Source of the DNA: Diphasiastrum complanatum
Lineage: Eukaryota; Streptophyta; Lycopodiopsida; Lycopodiales; Lycopodiaceae
Length of the DNA: 64,000 nt
Direction: 5' to 3'
NCBI GenBank assembly: GCA_029204225.1
Contig: CM055095.1
Span: forward strand, 17,741,561 to 17,805,560
The position numbers and the translations under genes were made by a program. Each line of letters opens with the position of its first letter. Position 1 is the first letter of the stretch. The notes beneath the pieces were generated by a model, which was not told the DNA's origin, ran no database searches, and saw nothing but the letters and a program-made list of their open reading frames with translations. This document shows positions 43,701 to 51,269 of this stretch, piece after piece.

Positions 43701-46700
43701 CGATGGATTCGCTCTCAGGTTTGAGATACTTTCTGACGTTCATAGATGATTACAGCCGGATGACCACGATCTACTACTTGAAGAAGAAATCCGAAGTGTT
43801 TGATTCCTTCAAGAAGTTCGTGGCATTCACAAAGCGATACACCTCAAAAAAGATACAGATCCTTAGATCTGACAATGGAGGTGAATACAAAAGCACAGAA
43901 TTCTCAAGATTTTGCGAAGAACAGGGGATAGAACACCAGTTCACTCCTGCATACACACCAAAATACAACGGTGTGGCAGAGAGAAGAAACAGAACGCTAG
44001 TTGAAGGAGCCAGATGCATGATGGCACATGCTCAACTGCCAGGTCAATTTTGGGCTGAGGCAATAGCTGCAGTTGTACACCTGCAGAACAGATATCAACC
44101 CCATGAACAACAAACGTTCGAGCAGCGACGAAACAAACCTCGAAGGTCAACAAGACAAAGAAGACCTCCAGACCGCTACTCTGACAATCTTCAATGGAGC
44201 GAAGACATGCAATTCGAGTACTGCAGCTTCACAGAAGAGCTAACAACATACCAAGAAGCTATCCAGAGTCCAGAGGGAGAATTCTGGAAGCAGACAATGT
44301 CAGAGGAGATCGAGTCGATGAGGCGAAACGAGGCATAGACATTAGAGCCACTGCCAGAAAACAGAAAAATAGTCGACTGCAAGTGGGTGTACAAGAAAAA
44401 GCTGAAATCAGATGGCACTATTGGCCGCTACAAAGCCAGGCTTGTCACGAAGGGCTACACGCAGAGATATGGTGTTGACTATTTCGACACATATTCGCCC
44501 ATGGTGAAAATGACAAGCCTAAGGCTACTCCTTGCATACGCCACACAGTACAATCTGGAAATTCACCAAATTGACGTGAAAATATCCTTTCTCCGTGAAA
44601 ACAGCCTTTCTCCATGGAGATCTAGAGGAGGAAATCTTCATGAAGCAACCTGAAGGCTATGACGACCCCAACCACAGACAATATGTCTGTCGATTGCAGA
44701 GATGCATCTACAGTCTAAAACAGGCATCACGAGCCTGGTATAAAAAGCTTGATGGTCTTTTGAAGTCTCTAGACTTCAATCCTACTCAACCAGACTGCAT
44801 TGTCTACATTAAAAGAGTAGGAAAGGATTTTGTGATACTGACCATTTTTGTGGATGATTCGCTGATGATAGGAAATTCCTTGATGCTGATCAAAGACACG
44901 AAGAGCCAGATTTCTGAGAGCTACGAAATCAAAGATCTCGGAGAAGCAACAAAATGCCTAGGGCTGGAGATCAGAAGAGATCGAACAAAGGGCGAAATGC
45001 ACTTGAGTCAGTCAGAATATACCAGAAAGGTGCTAAAGCAGTACCGCATGATGGATTGCAAAGAAAAGGCCACACCAATGATAGCTGGAGCCAAGCTCAC
45101 GAAACAGGATTGCCCAAAAACGGAAGAGGAAGAACAGAAGATGGCAGGTATACCCTACCAGAACTTAATCGGTAGTCTGATGTATTTGACAGACCCGATC
45201 TGGCTTTCTCTGTTTACGCATTAAGCCAATTCTCTTTAAATCCTGGTATGGCACATTGGCAAATGGCCAAACGAATCCTACAGTATCTGAAGGGTACCCA
45301 AAATATGGGATTAACCTACAGAGCTGAAAACGAAGAAAAAGGATTCGAGCTGCATCACTACAGTGATGCGAGCTGGGCGAGCTACAAAGATGATAGCAAG
45401 TCCATTACTGGAGGATGTACAATAGCGCGCGGAGCTGCAATCAGCTGGATATGCAAAAAGCAAACCTTGGTGGCTCAATCCTCTTGCGAAGCTGAATATG
45501 TCGCAGCTTCAAAGGTCGCGAATGAGGTAGTGTGGCTACAGATGATGCTGGAGGCAATCGGGATACCACAAGGAGGGCCAAGCATGATGATGATGGACTC
45601 TCAAAGTGCCATCTATTTGTCCCAGGATCCCGTCTTCCATTCCAAGACAAAGCACATACCTCTGAAGTACCATCACATTCGAGATTTGATCTTGAAAGGA
45701 GAGCTCCAAGTCCAGTATATAAAATCAGAAAATATGATTGCAGATCTGCTCACGAAACCGCTCGACAAGCCACTCTTTGCCAAGCAAAGAAGGGCAATTG
45801 GATTAAACGTACAAAGCTGCAAGGTTCAAGAGGGAGTGTCAGAAATGGTGAACCCCTGCAACTTTGTTGCAGCACGAACAAGAAATGAAGGTCAAACGAG
45901 AACGATTTGCGACAGTCAACGTGTCTTTGACTCGAAGCACGAACGGGTCGCGAATCATTTGTGAATCGTAAACACACCTCCACGACCGCAAACCGCAAAG
46001 GGGCGCAAAACGAAAGACTACGAAAGAAACAAAAAGAACGAAAGCAAACGAGAGATTACGAAACAAACGAAGAAGAATCTTTCGTGCTGCCACTTGGCAG
46101 TTCAACGGGCTTCACGCCCAGCTGAAACGAATGGCAACGACGAAGACTAACTAACTAGCTGATTAGCATTAACTAGTCTTGTGATTCTACGTTTTAGCTA
46201 TTTTGTAAACTCCACACAGTGGACGTATAAACGATCCTCTCTGGATCATAACTAATACAGAGAGATCTGTAAGAGACAGAGAGAGAGAGGTAGCGAGTAG
46301 AGCAGAAAAATACTAGAAACTATAGATGTGCATGAAAGTCTGCCAACGAGCATAACACAACGAAAGAGCAGAGTGTCATTCCGCCAACGAGCGAGACACT
46401 GACGATCTCGCTCTTAAATTAAACTGATAATACAATCGCTCTATTTTCGTGCATCTCCCTGTCTTGTGCTATCATTTGTCTTGATTGCTAGAATAGAATG
46501 TGTTCTGTGATGTGTAGTCGCGTGTCTGGGATCCTGTAAACAGCTTTCGAGCAAAAGAAAATTCAAAGACACAAAATGGTTCGCGAATAAGAAGTAGAAG
46601 ACGAAAAGGAAACAGCCTCGCTTCCGCGACATAAAGTGTGAAAGACATTATTGCCTTCCCTCTGAGTTTCAAGTTCTATATATTTCTCTTGCAAGATACA

Positions 46701-48546
46701 ATCCCTGAGAAATAAAATTACAGATAAATCATACCTGTTCTATATTCAAATCCTCTACTCCCTTATATAGAGCATCCTAAATTTTCTCCCTGGTGTTATA
46801 GCTCATTGATTTTCTCTTAAATCTCTAATTTTGTGTGATTCTTTTATTCTCAAATCCTTAAATTTTTCTTTTGCAGTTGATCAAGTGAAGAAACTGTTGT
46901 TGATGCATTTCTTATTATACGTAGATTTAAATTTCAATGACGGGAGACTTCAGTTGATAGTAAGGAGCCTTGTCAATACGAACTACAGCTTGAAACCTGT
47001 CCTGAGATTATATGCCTATTCTTGATCATGAATTAAAGCTTAGATGCCTGTTCCGGAACGATACCCTCAAAAGAAAAAAAATACGTTTTTCACAAAGGAT
47101 TAATTCATATAAAATGCGCGGGCCAGCAGGGTTTCTACATTTTTTTTTTGAACTTGAAAAAATATCGTTCCGAACCAGTACGTTCCTGAACGTACGGAAC
47201 ATTCCGACCCATTTTGGTCGGAACGGGCTTCTAAGAATTAAGTAATGCAATAAATTCAAACTTCTGTAGAAATACTTGATGCTTTGCCAACCTACTTATT
47301 AGAGTTATAACTCTTCAAGTATGTCATAGAGTTTGATAGTCAATCAAATGCATGGAGGTTGGCAACTTGAGAAAGTTCTTTCCTTATATATGAGATAATA
47401 AATGTAGTGTCAACGTGATTTTGTTTCTTTTCCCATTCACAAAAGCTTCCCGTCATGAATTATCTGCGATGATTTCTGGTCAAAGCCCGCTTCATTTTAT
47501 TGGTTTTTAGCATCATCCAACTGTATTCGAAAGTTTTTGATATAGAAAGTTTCTTCTTAAGTGGTATGTCTCTCTTGAAGCTCTTATACAAGGAAGCTGA
47601 ACTTTTGAGGTTTTTACCATCCTTGTGTGATGTTGATTTTCATTCATATGATGGATTAAGAGGTTTTCATTTAGTTGTGTTTCTATGCACAATCTCTTTA
47701 TGTTTGAGTTTGCAGGAAAAGGAGTTCATCATGCTGCATATCATAAAAGTAGCATTACTTAATGCAAATCATTTGAACTTAGGCAATGATGGAAGTAGGA
47801 ATTTGGTAGTATAATGTCTGTTTTTGTTGCACATGATGTGATTATGATGGTCTGAATCTTTGTGGGTGAGTTTTTTTAAATTTGGCTGATGTTGACTCCA
47901 GTTCAATCAAGCTTTGTGTTCTACAAACTTGTTCATACTTGCAAACTTGATTATTGTATCAATCTTGCATGCACCAAAAAAGTTATTTTGTGGTTCATCT
48001 AGACGACTTTTTCACTGAACTGAATGTGAAGTACATAGTTTGACTGCTTATTAACATGTTTATTTCTAACAGGTTCGATTATTAGGTTTGTCTGCAATCA
48101 ATCATAGTGGCTACAAGTTACACCCTTTTCCTCTGCAGGAACTTGCCAAGCTTCTACTATTACAGGTGATTATTTGTTTACTAGATTTGATTTGAGGTAT
48201 TAGACAAAGAAGGGTTGTATTGCAATGTCATCATGTCTTTTTCAAATCTAAATAGTAGTCAGGATTCATTTGGAAATAATCGTAAATTCATTTTCCCATA
48301 TATGGCCTTTCAACTATCCAATGAGAGGAAGCTAACATGCAGATACGATTGTAGGAGAACGACCTTGAAGAGTTTTGCAAAATGCATGGCCTGTTGGTAG
48401 AAAGAGATAGTTCAAGTTCTCGGTTCTTGCAACATAAGCAGGCTGAGTTTATCTCAATGAAGAAAGGCAAAACTTGGTATTGTTGTTCTACAATAGACAA
48501 GAAGTGTGCTTCGTCACTTTTACAAGAAGTGCTGGGGAGGACATGA
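27776..48546 (+). CDS. SAC3C: SAC3/GANP-family nuclear mRNA export protein (SAC3C-like), 8 exons
   Basis: Eight exons join in frame to 668 codons: 27776-28781, 29133-29233, 30558-30779, 33545-33757, 33891-33976, 41681-41774, 48073-48165 and 48355-48546 (TGA). All introns are GT-AG and every junction keeps phase. Residues 1-325 are low-complexity, Gly/Arg/Ser-rich. From GTCQDMCP onward the protein is a SAC3/GANP domain: REMRQRLRDLAVFERL, FCRNFSIKDLQQQDVRP, VYDFLFDRTRAIRQEL, FHILSEHILH, LEQLSKALISLLNLY, GNFRKFFKLVEEATFLQACL, INHSGYKLHPFPLQELAKL. SAC3 proteins scaffold the TREX-2 complex that couples transcription to mRNA export at nuclear pores. The absence of a long C-terminal region favours the short plant SAC3C type over SAC3A or SAC3B; that subtype, and the symbol, are inference. 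The start at 27776 is the first ATG in the frame (the frame is open back to 27680 without another ATG). No stop or frameshift is present, so the gene looks functional despite retroelements in introns 5 and 6. Confidence 0.92.
28782..29132 (+). other. SAC3 intron 1
   Basis: 351 bp from GTAAAT to TTTGCAG. AT-rich, no inserted repeat seen. Confidence 0.9.
29133..29233 (+). CDS. SAC3C: SAC3 exon 2
   Basis: 101 bp; with the last base of exon 1 it encodes 34 residues, AAEREMRQRLRDLAVFERL then NGNQGKTSRELAVKK, the highly conserved start of the SAC3 domain. Donor AAG/GTATAA. Confidence 0.95.
29234..30557 (+). other. SAC3 intron 2
   Basis: 1.32 kb, from GTATAA to the acceptor CCCTTTTGCAG. AT-rich; I see no transposon signature. 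Confidence 0.9.
30558..30779 (+). CDS. SAC3C: SAC3 exon 3
   Basis: 222 bp, 74 residues: FCRNFSIKDLQQQDVRPF, then LLRFLDDCDYSYVAVYDFL, FDRTRAIRQELGMQRI and HKHAVTIYENL. The FDRTR-IRQ motif is the family's best signature. Donor CTG/GTACGG; reading through reaches a stop after two codons. Confidence 0.95.
30910..30964. repeat. perfect 26-bp inverted repeat with 3-nt loop
   Basis: Arm AAGGCTACATGAACAAGTGG continues TAGAAA (30910-30935), the loop GGT is 30936-30938, and the exact reverse complement fills 30939-30964. There is no mismatch. RNA from either strand would fold into a short perfect hairpin. It may be a recent inverted duplication. Confidence 0.95.
32907..33032. repeat. exact 63-bp tandem duplication
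   Basis: Two identical adjacent units starting CAGTCACTCTAATTTGTG and ending in an A-rich AAAGAAAAAAGGATTCT. Identity is complete, so the duplication is recent. Confidence 0.93.
33545..33757 (+). CDS. SAC3C: SAC3 exon 4
   Basis: 213 bp, 71 residues: VRFHILSEHILHGESS, then LNLEQLSKALISLLNLY, then HEAEFHCYYVLMNLGNHSG. This matches the EQL-KAL-SL-NLYE and NEAEF-SYYVLLHL segments of SAC3 proteins. Phase 0 at both ends. Confidence 0.95.
33758..33890 (+). other. SAC3 intron 4
   Basis: 133 bp, from GTGAGAATC to TTGTTTGTAG. Confidence 0.9.
33891..33976 (+). CDS. SAC3C: SAC3 exon 5
   Basis: 86 bp, 28 residues plus two bases: VEKLSSWFCSIKPALLKTSE then MQFARNVL. Corresponds to the SL--WF--V--PI--S-EM-FAR--LR helix pair of the family. 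Donor CAG/GTACAA, splitting an Arg codon completed by exon 6, 7.7 kb away. Confidence 0.9.
36840..37160 (-). repeat. 3' LTR (321 bp) of the intron-5 copia element
   Basis: Minus strand TGTTAGAAATAAATG...ATGGCCTAACA, so the ends carry the 6-bp inverted repeat TGTTAG/CTAACA. It is joined to the polypurine tract TAAGGAGGG. The left flank reads TTCAT. Confidence 0.85.
37200..38662 (-). pseudogene. copia reverse transcriptase and RNase H (intron 5)
   Basis: A 377-codon minus-strand frame (37529-38662) covers nearly all of RT: NQIWALVDLPHGKKAIGFK, GIDYEETFSPTARMTTVRVV, QLDIKTTFLNGDLNEEVYL, and the catalytic ILFYVDDIIITGSN. In place of the usual ALYGLKQA it has ALYGPKQASRMWYQK. The frame runs on into RNase H (FSDSDWGGDQDTRHSTSG), then shifts: SSSEAEYRAIFSATTECLWL is in the next frame (about 37450-37560), and LSDSQSPIGIARNPVFHART is in a third (37230-37430). 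Only two frame breaks across about 480 codons make this one of the better-preserved remnants here. RT would copy the element's RNA to DNA. Confidence 0.93.
38697..40195 (-). pseudogene. copia pre-integrase and integrase (intron 5)
   Basis: Three consecutive minus-strand pieces. 39884-40180: protease end and GAG-pre-integrase, with GLVVEFKEDKCLVKD and LWHARFGHLNFASLKKL. 39410-39808: integrase core with LVHSDVCGPM, FVTFIDDFARFTWIYPMK, LRTDRGKEY (second Asp, here RG rather than NG) and TPYTPQQNGVAERKNRTLME (Glu). 38697-39464: integrase C-terminal part with FWAEAVIKAAYISN, TPYEVWYGKKPTISHFHIFGC and GYSSESKGYRLFN, then a divergent linker. A stop after HVC at 39884 and a frameshift near 39440 inactivate it. 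The D,D,E catalytic residues are all present. Confidence 0.93.
41681..41774 (+). CDS. SAC3C: SAC3 exon 6
   Basis: 94 bp; with two bases from exon 5 it encodes 32 residues, CYQAGNFRKFFKLVEEATFL then QACLMELYFDE. It matches the GNY-RFL-TVAEA-YLQ segment of SAC3 proteins. Both flanking introns are retroelement-bearing and over 6 kb. Donor GAG/GTACCG. Confidence 0.93.
42151..42717 (+). repeat. 5' LTR of the intron-6 copia element
   Basis: Direct repeat of 45837-46401. A poly-purine GAGACAGAGAGAGAGAGG tract lies near its end. Compared by eye over the first roughly 430 bp, the LTRs differ at about 26 positions, nearly all C/T or G/A. The end is placed where similarity stops, just before a degraded TTATTGTCAGAGTAG that may be the primer-binding site. 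Confidence 0.9.
42838..43104 (+). pseudogene. copia gag C-terminus with two zinc knuckles
   Basis: Encodes CDHYHKPGHTANKC (CX2-3C-H-C spacing degenerate, with His replacing the usual second Cys region pattern) and CMHCKKKGHSAYDC, a clear CCHC knuckle, followed by a lysine-rich tail. In copia elements the knuckles bind the genomic RNA during packaging. Only about 120 bp separate the LTR from these knuckles, so the large UBN2/capsid part of gag has been deleted. Confidence 0.85.
43104..43724 (+). pseudogene. copia protease, pre-integrase and integrase zinc finger
   Basis: Begins with the aspartic protease active site VIDSGATSHI just upstream of 43152, then ILGDGSRHDVKGIGTL, LPGALYVPSLRKDLLSVSKM (the typical second protease motif), QLWHRRMYHLNMRSLHDMS (GAG-pre-integrase) and CEACQKGKQHQNPF (Cys pair of the integrase HHCC finger), ending LVHSDVCGR. 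A frame change at about 43700 leads into the integrase core. Confidence 0.93.
43703..44338 (+). pseudogene. copia integrase core, C-terminally deleted
   Basis: Has FLTFIDDYSRMTTIYYL (first Asp), ILRSDNGGEYKS (second Asp), and YTPKYNGVAERRNRTLVEGA (Glu), the complete D,D-35-E set, then LPGQFWAEAIAAVVHLQNR. Immediately after, the expected PYE-W-GKKP and GY-KGYR segments are absent and the frame enters the RT-proximal linker RRSTRQRRPPDRYSD. A deletion of a few hundred bases is implied. The frame ends at a TAG before LEPLPENRKIVDCKW. Confidence 0.92.
44339..45835 (+). pseudogene. copia reverse transcriptase and RNase H, three frames
   Basis: RT begins RKIVDCKWVYKKKLKSDG and YGVDYFDTYSPMVKM (44387-44590). 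A 19-bp near-duplicate, ATATCCTTTCTCCGTGAAA before 44600, shifts the frame. RT continues at 44595 with TAFLHGDLEEEIFMKQPEGY, CIYSLKQASRAWYKKL and ILTIFVDDSLMIGN (VDD catalytic). A single-base loss near 45195 breaks YLTRPDLAFSVYA. RNase H (45248-45835) is intact: HHYSDASWASYKDDSKSITG, LVAQSSCEAEYVAAS, MMDSQSAIYLSQDPVFHSKT and a final IADLLTKPLDKPLF just before the polypurine tract. Confidence 0.95.
45837..46401 (+). repeat. 3' LTR of the intron-6 copia element
   Basis: Direct partner of 42151-42717, starting straight after the polypurine tract. It carries a small deletion near TAACTAATACAGAGAG relative to the 5' copy. Confidence 0.92.
46402..48072 (+). other. remainder of SAC3 intron 6
   Basis: No gene. 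Between about 47045 and 47235 there are several CGTTCCG and CGGAACG words in both orientations, ending CATTCCGACCCATTTTGG and TCGGAACGGGC, similar to patches in intron 5. They may be fragments of one transposon family. Confidence 0.4.
48073..48165 (+). CDS. SAC3C: SAC3 exon 7
   Basis: 93 bp, 31 residues: VRLLGLSAINHSGYKLHPFP then LQELAKLLLLQ. The YGGYKLHPFPL-KLAKLL counterpart is one of the most conserved SAC3 motifs. Phase 0 at both ends. Confidence 0.95.
48166..48354 (+). other. SAC3 intron 7
   Basis: 189 bp, from GTGATT to GATTGTAG. The acceptor at 48351-48354 is the one that keeps the frame open to the terminal stop. Confidence 0.8.
48355..48546 (+). CDS. SAC3C: SAC3 exon 8 (last)
   Basis: 192 bp, 63 residues plus TGA: ENDLEEFCKMHGLLVERDSS opens with the ESDVE-LC--CGL counterpart of other SAC3 proteins and ends VLGRT. 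Homologues continue only a little further, so the protein is close to full length for a short SAC3. No AATAAA is visible nearby; plant poly(A) signals are weak, so this says little. Confidence 0.85.
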   Translation, partial: ENDLEEFCKMHGLLVERDSSSSRFLQHKQAEFISMKKGKTWYCCSTIDKKCASSLLQEVLGRT

Positions 48547-49034
48547 CATGATTACTTTTACCAAATGTCAATTCATAAAGAATTCTTTGATTCTTTACTT
48601 TTTAAAGAGTCCAAATAGATTTCTGGAAATCTGTCACATCTTCAACATATTTGAGTACAGACTATTTACGTGAGGACCAAGCTCAAAGCTTGATGTTGTA
48701 TTCCTATTCTTGGAGACTCCTCTTTACTAGCATACAAATTCTCCTGTATCTGATTATGCAATATTGAACACTTTGTAGGATAATTTGTCCTATACACCAG
48801 CCTCTCAAAATTTACAGGTTTGTAAGAACAATATTGAAAATTGATACCTTTGAGATTCTACGTAGTCCTACGATCTTGACTTCTGAGATGTTGCGTCTTG
48901 GATGGTTTACACACTTAAAGGTGAAACTTTTAACATTTTATCAGCCGTAAGAACATACCTTTTATAGGAAGTATTCTTACAAAAGCTCACGTTTCTCTTT
49001 TCAAGTTTTGATGCTGATCTTTTCTTTTATTGCA

Positions 49035-49067
49035 AGGGCATTGTATGTAGTAAACATACAATGCCCT
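49035..49067. repeat. perfect 14-bp inverted repeat
   Basis: AGGGCATTGTATGT and its exact reverse complement are separated by AGTAA. It is about 490 bp past the SAC3 stop codon. It lacks a T-tract and a role is not evident. Confidence 0.85.
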
Positions 49068-49813
49068 CTCAATGCAACTATGCTAACGACTTTTTATAGT
49101 GGAAAATAAGCAGTACATCATATGTTGGCCAATTCTGCCCAAAAAAGCTAGTTTTGAAAAAACTGGTCATAAGGGTCAATTCCGACTAGATTCCCTCAAA
49201 TTTTTGCTGGAGAGCTTATCGTAGGGCGACTTGAGCCATGTAGGTGGCCGTGTCCTATGCATGCTAAGGTCTAAAATTTTTGGTAACATATTATTGATCA
49301 AATTCTTCTCTTACATTGTTTACGTCCTTGGTTAGCCCTTTATGCAGTGATTTTCCGTCATGTAACTTGTGATTTAGAAATTTTGTGAGTATAGACTTGA
49401 AAAGTCATGTTCTCTCTCTACAAAGCCTAGGAACTCTTGCATGCCATATGGTCCTAGCCAGCCTAAAACGACCTACTTTAGCTACTTTTAGAGCCACTTG
49501 GGTAGTTACATGTGTTGCATGGTGTTGGAGAACATTTTTTTGACCATTTACTTTTTACATAACTGATAGTTGATGTCTAGCCATGATATCGATGTTCCTA
49601 TTTGTTTCAAACACCCTGTGTTTTCCTTCGTCATGCTTGACAATTCGTCTTGTATTGAGGAAGGGACCTTTAAAAGTAGTTTCACAAGTAGTTTTTCGTG
49701 GAAAAAAAATGTTAAAAATAGAAATTTTGCTATATTCAAAATTGTTCCTAAATTTAGTGCTATTTTATTTTCTTGAGATAGTAAACGGGATTTTGTCAAA
49801 TAGATCTGCTAAA

Positions 49814-49975
49814 GATTGGACAATCACTAGTGTGGTGTATTGAATTTTTAGAAAATAATTGGTCATTTTAACCATGAAAGCTAGAAGTTATGGTGATTGG
49901 ACAATCACTAGTGGTGTATTGAATTTTTAGAAAATAATTGGTCATTTTTACCATGAAAGCTAGAAGTTGTGGTGT
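49814..49975. repeat. 81-bp tandem duplication
   Basis: Two adjacent units starting GATTGGACAATCACTAGTG (49814 and 49895) and ending CATGAAAGCTAGAAGTT-TGGTG, with a GTG length difference and few substitutions. Confidence 0.88.
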
Positions 49976-50159
49976 TTTGCCTACTTTTCAAGTTTTACTA
50001 TCATCACCAATTGTTTTCACGATAGAATGATATTAGTTTTGTCACATGTCATGGTTTACATTCATGAATTTCAAACAATGCTTTTATGGATGTAATGTGC
50101 ACTATTGGAATTGTAGGCTCAAAATAAAGTGTGGGGCTAAGATCTTGCGACTTTATTTA

Positions 50160-50240
50160 CAATTGGCTTAGTTGGTTAGCTTGGCATCCAAAGTTTCTTT
50201 GGTCCCAAGTTCGAGACTCCCCTTGAAAATCAAAAAGCAT
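50160..50240 (+). mobile_element. tRNA-derived short retrosequence (SINE-like), copy 2
   Basis: Matches 26474-26553 closely: TGGCTTAGTTGGTTAG (A box), CATCCAAAGTTTCTTTGGTC, and AGTTCGAGACTCC (worn B box). No target duplication was found for this copy, so its ends are approximate and it is probably older than copy 1. Confidence 0.8.
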
Positions 50241-50394
50241 TTCAAAACCATGAGACTCATTTTAGACCTAGGTCTTTTTCAAGGCTCTCTCTATTATTAA
50301 GGGTATTACTTGAAAGCCCATCTATTGTACTCACACATCTCTTGGAGAGACTACATACTCTCCTTTCATTGCACACATTTCTTTCTTTCTAATA

Positions 50395-50397
<3 letters not shown>

Positions 50398-50479
<82 letters not shown>

Positions 50480-50480
50480 T
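50398..50480. repeat. compound CT/TA microsatellite
   Basis: About 30 CT units followed by about 10 AT units, ending next to the LINE fragment. Confidence 0.96.
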
Positions 50481-50489
50481 CTTTAGGCT

Positions 50490-51240
50490 CTGATCAAAAA
50501 AGCGAAGCACATGAAAGATAAGGTTTATTGTTGTTTTGTGGACTTCAGGAAAGCCTTTGATTCTATCTCATGCTTTTTGCTCATTCAAAGACGTCGTTAC
50601 TATGGCTTCTCCACTGACATTATTCTGGTTTTGATGGCTCTTTATGAGTTTTGGGCTGTTTTAGACATGGCAACGATATTTCTGATCTCTCAAGTTCAGT
50701 TAGAGAGGTTCTGTTTCAAGAAGTCCATTCGGGATGCTCTGAGTAAGTGTAGACTTTTTGATACCATTGTCACCCCCACAACCTTATATGCACTAGAAAC
50801 ATGGTGTATTGGCCTTTCTTCCTCACACTAGGCTAGTATTTGAGATTACAAACTAGCATATTAACTCATATGATTCAGGTGAAGCCCCCTTTTTTACACG
50901 AGATCATCCTTGATGAGTTCGCTATTCCACTTACACAAATGGATGTAGCCTTCCAACTTATCACATATATTTAGAGAGTTCAGGCACTTGTAGATGCAGA
51001 GAGGAGATCTACATAGATAGCACTTGCTTCCTCCCACTATCTTCATGATCAGAGTTATCGACTGTCATAGTTTTCTCAGGCATCCCACCTTTTCCTTCAA
51101 TCATTTGGTATCTCTATTATAGATCTTCCTTCGAGTAATCATCAGTATATCATATTCTTTTTATATAGGATTCCCAATTTTATCATAGTTTTTGCACTTA
51201 GGCTTATCACATAGTCTCAAATCTACATTGGGCTAGCTCT
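50490..51240 (+). pseudogene. LINE (non-LTR retrotransposon) reverse transcriptase fragment
   Basis: A plus-strand frame at 50511-50831 begins KDKVYCCFVDFRKAFDSISC, the FVDF-KAFD core of L1-type reverse transcriptases, which contains the first catalytic Asp. It then passes to IRDALSKCRLFDTIVTPTTL and YALETW, which corresponds to the PVLLYG-E-W segment at the end of the RT domain. The fingers-palm part between, including the YADD-type site, is deleted. Broken frames to about 51080 read RMIQVKPPFF-like and VQALVDAERRS, consistent with the region after RT. LINEs supply the machinery that mobilises SINEs such as those at 26469 and 50160. Confidence 0.8.
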
Positions 51241-51269
51241 GCATATAATCACATTTGACCTAGGAAAGA

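Larger units (their letters stand above)
42151..46401 (+). mobile_element. Ty1/copia element with both LTRs in SAC3 intron 6
   Basis: Two direct repeats of about 565 bp, both beginning TGTCAGAAATGGTGAAC, flank an internal region with zinc-knuckle gag, protease, integrase, RT and RNase H on the plus strand. A polypurine tract CAAGAGGGAG (45827-45836) abuts the 3' LTR. The gag capsid region is missing, the integrase C-terminus is missing, and pol has frameshifts, so it cannot move by itself. Left flank is TAAAG; I could not find the matching target duplication at the right, where the LTR end is blurred. Confidence 0.93.
41775..48072 (+). other. SAC3 intron 6 (6.3 kb)
   Basis: Contains a two-LTR copia element in the sense orientation (42151-46401) and a CGTTCCG/CGGAAC-rich patch (47045-47235). 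The remaining sequence is AT-rich with no gene. Acceptor TATTTCTAACAG. Confidence 0.88.
48547..50159. other. intergenic region after SAC3
   Basis: 1.6 kb without a gene. It holds a 14-bp-arm inverted repeat (49035-49067) and an approximately 81-bp tandem duplication (49814-49975). Open frames at 49548-49843 on both strands have no recognisable motif. Confidence 0.5.

Noticed and set aside
42140-46410. Five-bp target duplication of the intron-6 copia element
   Set aside because: The left flank TAAAG has no partner within reach of the blurred right LTR end.
49548-49843. Open frames on both strands between SAC3 and the LINE fragment
   Set aside because: AT-rich, no motif, mutually overlapping; treated as chance.
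50160-50240. Functional tRNA gene
   Set aside because: Only A- and B-box-like segments are present; no full cloverleaf or acceptor pairing can be drawn, and a near-identical copy at 26469 has retroposon target duplications.
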